The position numbers and the translations under genes were made by a program. A stretch of DNA of 11,575 bases from DASWJZ01 sp038211615 (GTDB taxonomy: Bacteria > Pseudomonadota > Alphaproteobacteria > Rhizobiales > Afifellaceae): the NCBI GenBank assembly GCA_038211615.1, contig JBBQVL010000115.1, forward strand, positions 1-11,575, given 5' to 3'. This document shows, piece after piece, positions 1 to 6,728 of the stretch. The notes beneath the pieces are model-generated. The model worked only from the letters and a program-made list of their open reading frames with translations. It made no database searches and had not been told where the DNA came from. Positions within the stretch are counted from its first letter, which is position 1. Each line of letters begins with the position of its first letter.

Positions 1-280
1 CGCGCACCGCCATGTAGGGCCGCGTGTAGGCCCGGTCGGTGACGAAGGAATTGATGCGGACGATGTTCGCGAACGTCATCCCGGCCTCCGCCAGGATCGC
101 GGCTATGTTCTGGAAGCAGAGCTTCGCCTGCTCGCCGGCGTCCTCCGGCACCCGCTCGTCGAGCGCAACGCCGAGCTGCCCCGAGCAGAAGACGAGGCGG
201 TGACCCGGCGGCACCTCGAGCCCGTGGCTATAGCGGGCGAATGGCGGACGGATGGATTGTGGCGCGAGCGATCGAAACAT
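1..280 (-). CDS. RidA/YjgF-family protein, 3' end outside the window (partial)
   Basis: RidA-family proteins are small trimeric enzymes. They hydrolyse reactive enamine/imine intermediates to ketones and ammonia, and pathway-specific members such as RutC serve in pyrimidine catabolism. The visible 93 residues are the N-terminal two thirds of a typical 120-150 residue member. They include the core strand with FCSGQLGV (about residues 32-39), the helix EQAKLCFQNIAAILAEAGM and the following strand NIVRINSFVTD. The conserved arginine/glutamate region near the C-terminus lies beyond the edge, so catalytic competence cannot be judged. The ATG at 280 is the first start codon after an in-frame TAG nine codons upstream. 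Its ribosome binding site is poor (only a G/C-rich run). The gene is divergent from the ABC transporter operon across 264 bases. That position suggests it removes a reactive nitrogen intermediate of the same pathway, which is an inference. Confidence 0.85.
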   Translation of the reverse strand, partial: MFRSLAPQSIRPPFARYSHGLEVPPGHRLVFCSGQLGVALDERVPEDAGEQAKLCFQNIAAILAEAGMTFANIVRINSFVTDRAYTRPYMAVR

Positions 281-544
281 GATGGGCCCGTAGAATGCGT
301 CGCCACGCTACGATTGCCGGGCGGGAGCTGACAAGGGCGCGCCGCTGCCCGATTCCTGGGCTGCCGCTTTCTTGTGCGCGCTCATTGCCGTAAAGTCGCG
401 GATTGCGGCCCGTGGCATGCCTCTTGCGACGCCGCGGGAACGGGTTTCGGCCCGCCGGCACGGGGAAGCGGCGCGGCTCACATTGCAACGGAAGGCGTGG
501 CCAGTCTTCCCCGGCCACGCAGGGGAATGCGGAGAACAATCCAC
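281..544. promoter_or_regulatory. Divergent intergenic region between ridA-like gene and the transporter operon
   Basis: This 264-base stretch separates two divergently transcribed genes and should hold both promoters and any activator site. On the plus strand it contains a sigma-54-like promoter at 413-428 and the ribosome binding site GGAG at 531-534, ten bases before the ATG at 545. I found no convincing paired NtrC-type site and no clear sigma-70 promoter for the minus-strand gene. Open frames run through the region but have no ribosome binding site or recognisable product. Confidence 0.5.
413..428 (+). promoter_or_regulatory. Candidate sigma-54 (RpoN) promoter of the transporter/catabolic operon
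   Basis: The sequence TGGCATGCCTCTTGCG matches the -24/-12 consensus TGGCACGNNNNTTGCW at all but two positions (T for C in the -24 box, G for A/T after the -12 GC). The invariant GG (414-415) and GC (426-427) are exactly ten bases apart. Transcription would start near 438-440 and leave a leader of about 105 bases before the ATG at 545. The match was found by reading. It gains weight from its place directly upstream of the first operon gene and from the second, better match at urtA. Confidence 0.55.
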
Positions 545-1546
545 ATGGGCACTCTGAAGACTTTTGCACTCGGGCTCGCCGCCGGCAGCGCGGCGCTCGC
601 TTGCGCCGGGCCGGCGCTGGCGCTCGACGAAATCACCTTCGGCACGAACTGGGTCGCGGAGGCGGAGCATGGCGGCTTCTACCAGGCGGTCGTCGACGGC
701 ACCTACGAGAAATACGGGCTGAAGGTCACCATCGTCCCGAAGGCCGAACAGGCGATGCTCCTTGGCGGAAAGATCCAGTTCTACATGCAGGGCAATCTGC
801 TCGGGACGTTCTCGGCGGCCGAGCAGGACGTGCCGGTGGTCGAGGTCGCGGCAATCTTCCAGAAGGACCCGCAGATCATCATGGCCCACCCCGAGAGCGG
901 CCTGAAGACGTTCGCCGATCTCGCCAAGCTGAAGTCGATGTTCATCGGCGACGATCTCTTCGCCACCGGCTACCAGTGGATGAAGGCGGCCTATCCGGGC
1001 ATCACCGACGAGCAGCGCAAGCCGTACAACTATTCCGTCGCGCCCTTCCTCGCCGACATGGAGTCCGGCCAGCAGGGCTACCTGACCTCGGAGCCCTACT
1101 CGGTGAAGAAGGAGGGCGGCTTCGAGCCGACCGTGTTCCTGATGGCCGACGCCGGCTACACGACGACCTCGACCATGATCGAGGGCATGCAGGACTACGT
1201 CGCCAAGAACCCCGACATCACCAAGCGCTTCGTCGAAGCCTCCATCATCGGCTGGTACAATTACCTCTACGGAGACAACACGGCGACCAACGACCTCATC
1301 AAGAAGGACAACGCCGACATGGACGACGCGCAGATCGCGTTTTCCATCAAGCAGATGAAGGATTACGGCATCCTCGTCTCGGGCGCCTCGACGGACGGCG
1401 GCATCGGCTGCTTCACCGACGCGCAGGTGAAGGACTTCTACGACAAGATGGTCAATGCCAAGGTGGTGAAGGCCGACCTCGACCTGTCGAAGGTCTACAC
1501 CACGCAGTTCGTCTGCAAGGGCGTCGGCAAGGAACTCGTGAAGTAG
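545..1546 (+). CDS. ABC transporter periplasmic substrate-binding protein, THI5/NMT1 (SsuA/ThiY-like) family
   Basis: This is the periplasmic receptor that captures the substrate for the ABC importer encoded just downstream. The 333-residue product starts with a signal peptide: K5, a hydrophobic stretch at 7-22, and PALA followed by LDE, so signal peptidase I should cut after A26. The mature part shows the family pattern: TNWVAEAEHGGFYQAVVDGTYEKYGL-type first lobe (34-59), GGKIQFYMQGN (74-84), a KDPQIIMAHP strand (107-116) and QQGYLTSEP at the hinge (176-184). Relatives bind pyrimidines, sulfonates, nitrate/cyanate and similar small ring or N/S compounds, so the family suggests but does not fix the ligand. 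The mature protein has only two cysteines, C289 and C324, which could form a periplasmic disulfide. GGAG at 531-534 supports the ATG at 545. The in-frame extension to 374 would begin upstream of the predicted promoter. Confidence 0.93.
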   Translation: MGTLKTFALGLAAGSAALACAGPALALDEITFGTNWVAEAEHGGFYQAVVDGTYEKYGLKVTIVPKAEQAMLLGGKIQFYMQGNLLGTFSAAEQDVPVVEVAAIFQKDPQIIMAHPESGLKTFADLAKLKSMFIGDDLFATGYQWMKAAYPGITDEQRKPYNYSVAPFLADMESGQQGYLTSEPYSVKKEGGFEPTVFLMADAGYTTTSTMIEGMQDYVAKNPDITKRFVEASIIGWYNYLYGDNTATNDLIKKDNADMDDAQIAFSIKQMKDYGILVSGASTDGGIGCFTDAQVKDFYDKMVNAKVVKADLDLSKVYTTQFVCKGVGKELVK

Positions 1547-1571
1547 GCCGCCTCGCATCGATTCGCTGACA

Positions 1572-1603
1572 CGGCCCGGCGGCAGAGCACCGCCGCCGGG
1601 CCG
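1572..1603 (+). terminator. Strong stem-loop after the binding-protein gene (attenuator or mRNA-stabilising hairpin)
   Basis: A perfect 12-bp GC-rich stem (1572-1583 with 1592-1603) encloses an 8-base loop, 25 bases after the stop codon of the binding-protein gene. No T-tract follows, so it is not a classic complete terminator. In ABC operons a hairpin here commonly protects the binding-protein message from 3' decay and lowers expression of the ATPase and permease. That role is inferred. Confidence 0.65.
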
Positions 1604-1614
1604 CGACTGAACTA

Positions 1615-1633
1615 TCGGCGAAAAATTCGCCGA
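1615..1633 (+). repeat. Second small stem-loop in the same intergenic gap
   Basis: TCGGCGAA (1615-1622) and TTCGCCGA (1626-1633) form a perfect 8-bp hairpin with an AAA loop. It lies 11 bases after the larger stem-loop and 22 bases before the ATPase gene's ribosome binding site. The tandem arrangement between the first and second operon genes suggests transcript processing or attenuation, but it could also be a protein-binding palindrome. Confidence 0.5.
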
Positions 1634-1655
1634 CGCCGGCTTCCTGGCGCAAAAC

Positions 1656-1659
1656 GGAG
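1656..1659 (+). promoter_or_regulatory. Ribosome binding site that selects a TTG start for the ATPase gene
   Basis: GGAG (within ACGGAGC) sits 7 bases before the TTG at 1667. No ATG or GTG lies between it and the conserved beginning of the ABC domain. The first in-frame ATG (1787) would cut into the N-terminal strand of the domain, so TTG is the best-supported start. Confidence 0.7.
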
Positions 1660-1666
1660 CCCATCA

Positions 1667-2494
1667 TTGAACGTCGCCTTTGACGCAGAAGCCCCTGGAA
1701 GAACGCCCGCCGCCAAGACCCGGCCGCTGGTTTCCTTGCGGTCGATCTCGAAGACTTTTTCGAACGGCACACTGGCGCTGAGGAACATGTCGCTCGACGT
1801 AGGCCGCGGCGAGTTCATCAGCCTGCTCGGGCCCTCCGGCTGCGGCAAATCGACGGCGCTCCGCATCATTGCCGGTCTCGGCGAGCCGAGTTCCGGTTCG
1901 ATCGAATGGCCGGACGCCACGTTTGACGCGGCGGGACGCCCGCAGACGGAGATCGGCTTCGTCTTCCAGGAACCGACGCTGATGCCGTGGGCGACGGTCG
2001 CCAACAATGTCTGGCTGCCGCTTCGCCTGAAGGGCCAGTCGAAGAGCGCCGCCGCGGGCGACGTCATGGACGCGCTCCGCATGGTCGGCCTCGACCAGTT
2101 CGCCGACGCCTATCCGCGCGAGCTCTCCGGCGGCATGAAGATGCGCGTGTCGATCGCCCGCGCCCTCGTCACACGGCCAAAGCTCCTGCTGATGGACGAG
2201 CCATTCGCGGCGCTCGACGAGATCACACGCTTCAAGCTCAACAACGATCTGCTGCATCTCTGGGAGCGCTTCGGCTGGACGGTGATCTTCGTCACCCATT
2301 CGGTGTTCGAATCCGTCTACCTGTCGGAGCGCATCGTCGTCATGGCCGCCCGCCCCGGCCGCGTTTTCAGCGACATGGCGATCGACGCCCCCTACCCGCG
2401 CGATGAGGATTTCCGCACCTCTTCGGTCTACAACGAGCAGTGCCGCAAGATTTCCAACGCGCTCGACGAGGCGATGGGAGGCCGGCCGCATTGA
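1667..2494 (+). CDS. ABC transporter ATP-binding protein (NrtD/SsuB/TauB type)
   Basis: This is the cytoplasmic ATPase that powers import of the substrate delivered by the upstream binding protein. The 275-residue product has all the motifs of a working ABC domain: Walker A GPSGCGKST at 55-63, Q-loop VFQEPTLMPW with Q101, signature LSGGM at 153-157 (M replaces the common Q, as is usual in SsuB/TauB-like proteins), Walker B LLLMDEP at 173-179, D-loop ALD ending at 184, and switch histidine H211 in VTHS. About 20 less conserved residues precede the domain. The start is TTG, selected by GGAG at 1656-1659. The stop overlaps the permease start by 3 bases, so the two are probably translationally coupled and made in matched amounts. 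The size is normal for the family and nothing looks broken. Confidence 0.95.
   Translation: MNVAFDAEAPGRTPAAKTRPLVSLRSISKTFSNGTLALRNMSLDVGRGEFISLLGPSGCGKSTALRIIAGLGEPSSGSIEWPDATFDAAGRPQTEIGFVFQEPTLMPWATVANNVWLPLRLKGQSKSAAAGDVMDALRMVGLDQFADAYPRELSGGMKMRVSIARALVTRPKLLLMDEPFAALDEITRFKLNNDLLHLWERFGWTVIFVTHSVFESVYLSERIVVMAARPGRVFSDMAIDAPYPRDEDFRTSSVYNEQCRKISNALDEAMGGRPH
2476..2481 (+). promoter_or_regulatory. Ribosome binding site that selects a TTG start for the permease gene
   Basis: GGGAGG, near-perfect for 16S pairing, ends 9 bases before the TTG at 2491. That TTG overlaps the ATPase stop codon (TTGA). The alternative in-frame GTG at 2440 lies well inside the ATPase gene and has no such site. 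Confidence 0.7.
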
Positions 2495-3360
2495 CCGCGC
2501 TCCCCTCAGACAATGTTGCGCCCGAAGCCGCCGACATCGACGGCCCGGCGCCTACGGCAGCGCCACGCGAGGGGCTCGGCACGCGCGCCGGGCAGGTCGC
2601 CATTCCGATCGCCATGCTGGCGCTGCTCATCGCCGCCTGGCAGATCTACTGCGACGTGGCGCACGTCCCGCACTACATCCTGCCGAGCCCGCTGCGCATC
2701 TACCAGGCGTTTGTCGAAGACTACGCCATGCTCTTCAAGGCCCTCTCGGTCACGCTGCAGACGACCTTCATCGCGCTGGCGCTGGCGCTCGTCAGCGGCG
2801 TCGCGCTCGCCATCCTGATGGCGCAGTCGCGCTGGATCGAGCTCGCCCTCTTCCCCTACGCGGTCATCCTGCAGGTGACACCGATCGTGGCGATCGCGCC
2901 GCTGATCCTGATCTACACGAGCACGACCCAGCAGGCGCTCCTCATCTGTGCGTGGCTGGTGGCGTTCTTTCCCGTGCTCTCCAACACCGCGCAGGGTCTC
3001 CGCTCGACCGACCACAACCTTCTGAACCTCTTCGAGCTCTACGGCGCGAGCCGCTGGCAGACGATGGTCCGCCTCCGCCTGCCGAACGCCCTGCCCTACT
3101 TCCTCGCCGGCCTCCGCATCGCCGGCGGCCTCGCGCTGATCGCCGCCGTGGTCGCCGAGTTCGCGGCGGGGACGCCCGGCGCGGATGCCGGCCTCGCCTT
3201 CCGCCTGATCGAAGCGCAGCATCGCCTCAACATCCCGCGCCTCTTCGCCGCGCTCGTGCTCCTCTCTTTCACCGGCGTCGCGATCTTCGGCGCCACCAGC
3301 CTTCTCTCCCACCTCTTGCTCCGCAAGTGGCACGAGAGCGCCGTAAAGCGGGAGAACTGA
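2491..3360 (+). CDS. ABC transporter permease, BPD_transp_1 family (SsuC/ThiX-like)
   Basis: This is the inner-membrane channel subunit of the importer. The 289-residue product begins with a soluble, Ala/Pro-rich 30-residue cytoplasmic tail. About six membrane segments follow, near residues 35-52, 90-110, 118-140, 148-165, 205-225 and 252-275. The cytoplasmic EAA-type coupling loop lies at about 182-202 (LYGASRWQTMVRLRLPNALP), with the invariant glycine at 185. Only one permease gene is present, so the channel is expected to be a homodimer, as in SsuABC/TauABC-type importers. The start is TTG at 2491, chosen for the GGGAGG ahead of it and its 4-base TTGA overlap with the ATPase stop. The amidohydrolase gene begins 3 bases after this stop, which makes a shared transcript nearly certain. 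Confidence 0.93.
   Translation: MTALPSDNVAPEAADIDGPAPTAAPREGLGTRAGQVAIPIAMLALLIAAWQIYCDVAHVPHYILPSPLRIYQAFVEDYAMLFKALSVTLQTTFIALALALVSGVALAILMAQSRWIELALFPYAVILQVTPIVAIAPLILIYTSTTQQALLICAWLVAFFPVLSNTAQGLRSTDHNLLNLFELYGASRWQTMVRLRLPNALPYFLAGLRIAGGLALIAAVVAEFAAGTPGADAGLAFRLIEAQHRLNIPRLFAALVLLSFTGVAIFGATSLLSHLLLRKWHESAVKREN
3351..3355 (+). promoter_or_regulatory. Ribosome binding site that selects a GTG start for the amidohydrolase
   Basis: GGAGA, inside the last codons of the permease gene, lies 8 bases before the GTG at 3364. It supports GTG as the start and indicates coupling of permease and amidohydrolase translation. Confidence 0.65.
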
Positions 3361-3363
3361 GCG

Positions 3364-4668
3364 GTGCCGGAGATCCGCATTCCAGCGAGCGGCGACTACC
3401 GGATCACGCGGGCGCGCGTGCCACTGGCGGTCACCGACGCGCGCGGCATCGAGGCCGATCGCGATGGCCTCGCCCTCGTCGACATCGAGATCAGCGGCGG
3501 CCGCATCGGGAGCATTGCCGCTGCCGCGGACGCAATGCCCGGCGCGATCGATCTCGCCGGCCGCATGGTCCTTCCGGCCTTCGTCGATTGCCACACCCAC
3601 ATCGACAAGGGCCACATCTGGCCGCGCACGCCGAACCCCGACGGCACATTTCCCTCGGCGCTCGATGCCGTAGGGCGCGACCGCGTCGCGCGCTGGAACG
3701 CGGCCGACGTCGAGCGCCGCATGGAGTTCGCGCTCCGCTGCGCCTATGCGCACGGGACCGTGGCGCTCCGCACGCACCTCGATTCGCTCCCGCCGCAGGA
3801 GACAATCTCCTGGCCGGTCTTCGAGAAGATGCGCGAGCGCTGGACCGGGCGAATTGCGCTGCAGGCGTCCTGCCTTATCACCATCGACCAGGTGCGCGAC
3901 GGGAACTGGTTTGCGGCGCTCGCCGACCGTGTCGCCGAAGCAAAGGGCGTGCTCGGCTGTGTAACCTTCATGGTGCCGGACCTCGACGCGCTCCTCGACC
4001 AGTTCGTGAATGCCGCAGCGCATCTCGGCCTCGACCTCGACTTCCATGCGGACGAGACCGCTGATCCGCTGTCCGTCTCGCTCGACCGCGTCGCCGAAGC
4101 CGTGCTGCGCAACCGCTTCAAGGGCCGTGTGCTTGCCGGACATTGCTGCTCGATCACCCGCCAGGCCGACGACGCCGCGCGCATGACGCTCGACAAGGTG
4201 GCGGAGGCCGGCGTCTCGGTGGTGAGCCTGCCGATGTGCAACATGTACCTGCAGGACCGCCACGCCGGCGCCACGCCGCGCTGGCGCGGCGTCACGCTGC
4301 TGCACGAGATGAAGGCGCGTGGCATCAGGGTCGCGGTCGCCTCCGACAACACGCGCGACCCGTTCTTTGCCTATGGCGATCTCGACATGCTGGAGGTATT
4401 CCGCGAGGCGACCCGCATCCTGCATCTCGACCACCCGTTCGGCGATTGGCCGCAGGCGATCGCCTCGACGCCGGCCGAGATCATGGGCCTGCGCGACGGG
4501 GGACACCTGCGCGCCGGCGCGCTCGCCAATTTCATCATCTTCCGCGGCCGTTCATGGACCGAGCTTCTGTCCCGCCCGGAAAGCGACCGCATCGTGGTCC
4601 GGAGCGGTCGCGCCATCGAGCGCGTGCTTCCCGACTATTCCGAGCTCGACGACCTGATGGTGGCGTGA
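3364..4668 (+). CDS. CodA-like metal-dependent amidohydrolase/deaminase (cytosine deaminase family)
   Basis: This protein belongs to the amidohydrolase superfamily, most like E. coli cytosine deaminase CodA, which uses one metal to deaminate a ring amine to an oxo group with release of ammonia. The 434-residue product, close to CodA's length, keeps the active-site set: H77 and H79 in DCHTHIDKG, H228 and E231 in DFHADE, H260 in AGHCCSITR and D328 in ASDNTRDP. CodA-like stretches NMYLQDR and DLDMLEV are also recognisable. The CodA pocket residue Q156 appears to be replaced by T173 and D314 by N329. This alignment was made by eye from memory of CodA. The true substrate is therefore probably another N-heterocycle or cyclic amide. 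Start GTG at 3364. The stop overlaps the next start (TGATG). Its place between the transporter and the flavoenzymes suggests an early pathway step releasing ammonia. Confidence 0.88.
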   Translation: MPEIRIPASGDYRITRARVPLAVTDARGIEADRDGLALVDIEISGGRIGSIAAAADAMPGAIDLAGRMVLPAFVDCHTHIDKGHIWPRTPNPDGTFPSALDAVGRDRVARWNAADVERRMEFALRCAYAHGTVALRTHLDSLPPQETISWPVFEKMRERWTGRIALQASCLITIDQVRDGNWFAALADRVAEAKGVLGCVTFMVPDLDALLDQFVNAAAHLGLDLDFHADETADPLSVSLDRVAEAVLRNRFKGRVLAGHCCSITRQADDAARMTLDKVAEAGVSVVSLPMCNMYLQDRHAGATPRWRGVTLLHEMKARGIRVAVASDNTRDPFFAYGDLDMLEVFREATRILHLDHPFGDWPQAIASTPAEIMGLRDGGHLRAGALANFIIFRGRSWTELLSRPESDRIVVRSGRAIERVLPDYSELDDLMVA

Positions 4669-6068
4669 TGGACGTGTCCGCGCTCAAGAAGGATCTCGAT
4701 GACCTCAAGGTCGAGGACAACCCCGCGATCGTGAAGCAGAAGAGCCGCGACTTCTTCTGGTACTCGCCGGTGCTGAAGCGGCAGCTCGACCACGTGACCG
4801 CCGACCTCGTGGTCTCGCCGCAGAGCGAAGTGGAGCTGATCCGGGTGCTGGAAGCCTGCTACCGCCACGGCGTGCCGGTCACCCCGCGCGGCTCAGGCAC
4901 CGGAAATTACGGGCAGGCAATGCCGCTCGCCGGCGGCGTGGTGCTCTCCCTCGCCGACATGAACAAGGTGAAGTCCATCAACCGCGGCCGCGTGACCGCC
5001 GAAGCCGGCACCGTGATCGCAGACATCGACCGGCAGACGCGTCCCGAGCAGGAAGTGCGACTCTTCCCCTCCACCTACAACACCGCCTCCGTCGGCGGCT
5101 TCATCGCCGGCGGCTCGGGCGGCTGCGGCTCGATCAGCTGGGGGGGCCTCAGGAACATCGGCAACGTGCTCGGGCTGCGCATCGTCACCATGGAGGAAAA
5201 GCCGCGCGTGCTCGACCTCAAGGGGCGCGACCTGATGAAGGTAATGCACGCCTACGGCACCAACGGCATCATCACCGAAGTGGAGCTGCCGCTCGACGCG
5301 GCCTACGAATGGGTCGACGTAATTTTCGGCTTCGACGACTACATGCGCGCGGTGCGCTTCGCCAACCGCATCGCCAACGAGGACGGGCTGCTCTTCAAGG
5401 AGATCTCCACCGTCGCCGCGCCGGTTCCCTTCGACTACTTCCTGCGCCACAAGAAATTCCTGCGGCGCGAGCAATCGGTGGCGCTGACCATGGTCGCGCC
5501 GCACGCGGTCGGGCCGCTGCTGACGCTCGCCGCGGAAAGCCGCGCCGAAGTGGTCTATCGCTCGGACACGGCGAATGACGCCGAGAAGAAGGGCCTGCCG
5601 CCGCTCTTCGAACTCACCTGGAACCACACCACGCTCCGCGGTCTCCGGGTCGATCCGACCATCACCTACCTGCAGGTGCTCTACCCCTTCCCGACACACG
5701 TCGAGAGCGTCGAGAAGATGACCGCAATCTTCGGCGACGAGGTGCCCGGGCATCTTGAATTCCAGCGCTTCGACGGCAACATCTGCTGCTCCGGCCTCCC
5801 GATCGTCCGTTTCACCAGCGAGGAGCGGCTCGACGAGATTGTCAGGATCCACGAGGACAATGGCTGCCCGATCTTCAACCCGCACCGCTACACGCTTGAG
5901 GAAGGCGGCATGAAGCAGACCGACGCCGTGCAGCTTGCCTTCAAGCGCGAAGCCGATCCGAAGGGGCTGCTCAATCCGGGAAAGATGATCGCCTGGGAAA
6001 ACCCCGACTACGACTGGAAAAGCGACAAGGTTTACCTCTTCCCCGGCATGCAGGGGGTACAAGGATGA
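4668..6068 (+). CDS. FAD-binding oxidoreductase, PCMH type (GlcD/VAO superfamily)
   Basis: This is a flavoprotein oxidase or dehydrogenase of the vanillyl-alcohol-oxidase/glycolate-oxidase superfamily. The 466-residue product has an N-terminal PCMH FAD domain at about 40-210: VVSPQSEVELIRVL, PRGSGTGNYGQ (73-83), AEAGTVIADID, SVGGFIAGGSGGCGS (141-155) and YGTNGIITEVELPL (196-209). A substrate-binding C-terminal domain follows and ends in the family motif DPKGLLNPGKM (430-440). The substrate is unknown. Relatives oxidise 2-hydroxyacids, phenols and sugar lactones. No iron-sulfur partner is encoded beside it, so it probably passes electrons to oxygen or to a quinone or flavin acceptor. The ATG overlaps the amidohydrolase stop by one base. 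Its stop codon lies inside a dispersed palindromic repeat, so the last residues may differ from those of relatives. Confidence 0.9.
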   Translation: MDVSALKKDLDDLKVEDNPAIVKQKSRDFFWYSPVLKRQLDHVTADLVVSPQSEVELIRVLEACYRHGVPVTPRGSGTGNYGQAMPLAGGVVLSLADMNKVKSINRGRVTAEAGTVIADIDRQTRPEQEVRLFPSTYNTASVGGFIAGGSGGCGSISWGGLRNIGNVLGLRIVTMEEKPRVLDLKGRDLMKVMHAYGTNGIITEVELPLDAAYEWVDVIFGFDDYMRAVRFANRIANEDGLLFKEISTVAAPVPFDYFLRHKKFLRREQSVALTMVAPHAVGPLLTLAAESRAEVVYRSDTANDAEKKGLPPLFELTWNHTTLRGLRVDPTITYLQVLYPFPTHVESVEKMTAIFGDEVPGHLEFQRFDGNICCSGLPIVRFTSEERLDEIVRIHEDNGCPIFNPHRYTLEEGGMKQTDAVQLAFKREADPKGLLNPGKMIAWENPDYDWKSDKVYLFPGMQGVQG

Positions 6069-6108
6069 TCCCGAAAAGTGGTTACCGCCTCTTGGAAAAG
6101 ATCATGCG
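6064..6108. repeat. Dispersed rhizobial palindromic repeat, degenerate copy
   Basis: The segment begins GATGATCCCGAAAAGTGG and ends GGAAAAGATCATGC. Its outer arms ATGATC (6065-6070) and GATCAT (6100-6105) are exact inverted repeats. From memory, this matches a short interspersed palindrome common in rhizobial genomes, here with a decayed inner stem (CCTCTTGG instead of the usual TTTTCGG-like arm). It fills most of the 57-base gap between the FAD oxidoreductase and the quinone reductase, and it contains the stop codon of the former. Confidence 0.6.
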
Positions 6109-6125
6109 CGAGCAGAGGGCATAGG

Positions 6126-6707
6126 ATGCGCGTCCTCGTTCTCTATGCCCACCCGGTCGAGACGAGCTTCAACGCCGCGCTGCACGAAGCCATCCTCGCG
6201 GCGCTGAAGGGCGCCGGCCACACGGTCGACGATTGCGACCTCTACCGGGAGAATTTCGATCCGCGCCTGACGCGCGAGGAACGGCTCGGCTACCACGAGA
6301 TCGGGCCGAACATCGAGCCGGTGCGCGCCTATGTCGAGAGGCTGCAGGCGGCTGAGGCGCTGGTCCTCTCCTTCCCGGTCTGGAATTTCGGCTACCCGGC
6401 AATCCTCAAGGGATTCTTCGACCGGGTGTTTCTGCCCGGCGTTTCGTTCGACCTTCTCGACAACGGCGGCATCGGGCCGAAGCTCACGAACGTCAGGAAG
6501 CTCGCGGCGGTCTGCACCTATGGCGGCTCGCGCCTCCGCGCGATCCTCGCGGGCGATCCGCCGCGCAAGATCGTGACGCGCGTATTGCGCGCGAACACCG
6601 GGTTCGCGCCCACCACCTACCTCGCCCGCTACGACATGAACCGCGCGACGGAGCACAGCTGCGGAAAATTCCTGGCGCAGGTGACAAAGACGATGGAGGC
6701 GTTCTAG
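6126..6707 (+). CDS. Flavodoxin-fold NAD(P)H dehydrogenase (quinone), MdaB/KefF/NQO-like
   Basis: This is a small FMN/FAD-binding oxidoreductase of the Flavodoxin_2 family, which does two-electron NAD(P)H-dependent reduction of quinones and related electrophiles in the cytoplasm. The 193-residue product (family 190-200) opens with the strand-loop MRVLVLYAHPVETSFN, which binds flavin phosphate. It continues with the family core LSFPVWNFGYPAILKGFFDRVF (81-102) and the later glycine loop CTYGGS (130-135). In this cluster it could keep a hydroxylated ring product reduced for the dioxygenase or reduce a quinone-like by-product; both are inferences. The ATG at 6126 follows GAGGG (6115-6119) by 6 bases. 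An in-frame GTG at 6078 lies inside the repeat and lacks a ribosome binding site. It is the last gene of the operon and converges with the dioxygenase gene. Confidence 0.9.
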   Translation: MRVLVLYAHPVETSFNAALHEAILAALKGAGHTVDDCDLYRENFDPRLTREERLGYHEIGPNIEPVRAYVERLQAAEALVLSFPVWNFGYPAILKGFFDRVFLPGVSFDLLDNGGIGPKLTNVRKLAAVCTYGGSRLRAILAGDPPRKIVTRVLRANTGFAPTTYLARYDMNRATEHSCGKFLAQVTKTMEAF

Positions 6708-6728
6708 GCAACGCGGTGACCACTCCAT

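Noticed and set aside
308..384. 25-codon minus-strand frame upstream of the RidA gene
   Set aside because: It has low-complexity content and no ribosome binding site or homology that I can see; it lies in the promoter region.
374..544. N-terminal extension of the binding protein to an upstream ATG at 374
   Set aside because: It would begin upstream of the predicted promoter, bury the signal peptide and lack a ribosome binding site; the ATG at 545 has GGAG ten bases before it.
2403..4064. 553-codon open frame on the plus strand across permease and amidohydrolase
   Set aside because: It is an Arg/Pro/Ala-rich shadow frame produced by high GC content; the overlapping frames encode clear permease and amidohydrolase motifs.
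2506..4506. 666-codon open frame on the minus strand
   Set aside because: It is antisense to two well-supported genes, has the low-complexity composition of a mirror frame, and shows no domain I recognise.
4893..6062. 389-codon minus-strand frame opposite the FAD oxidoreductase
   Set aside because: It is a shadow of the plus-strand gene, whose FAD-domain motifs are unambiguous.
6104..6124. Six-codon open frame (ATG to TAG) just before the quinone reductase start
   Set aside because: It falls in the repeat tail and has no ribosome binding site; leader-peptide coupling is possible but unsupported.
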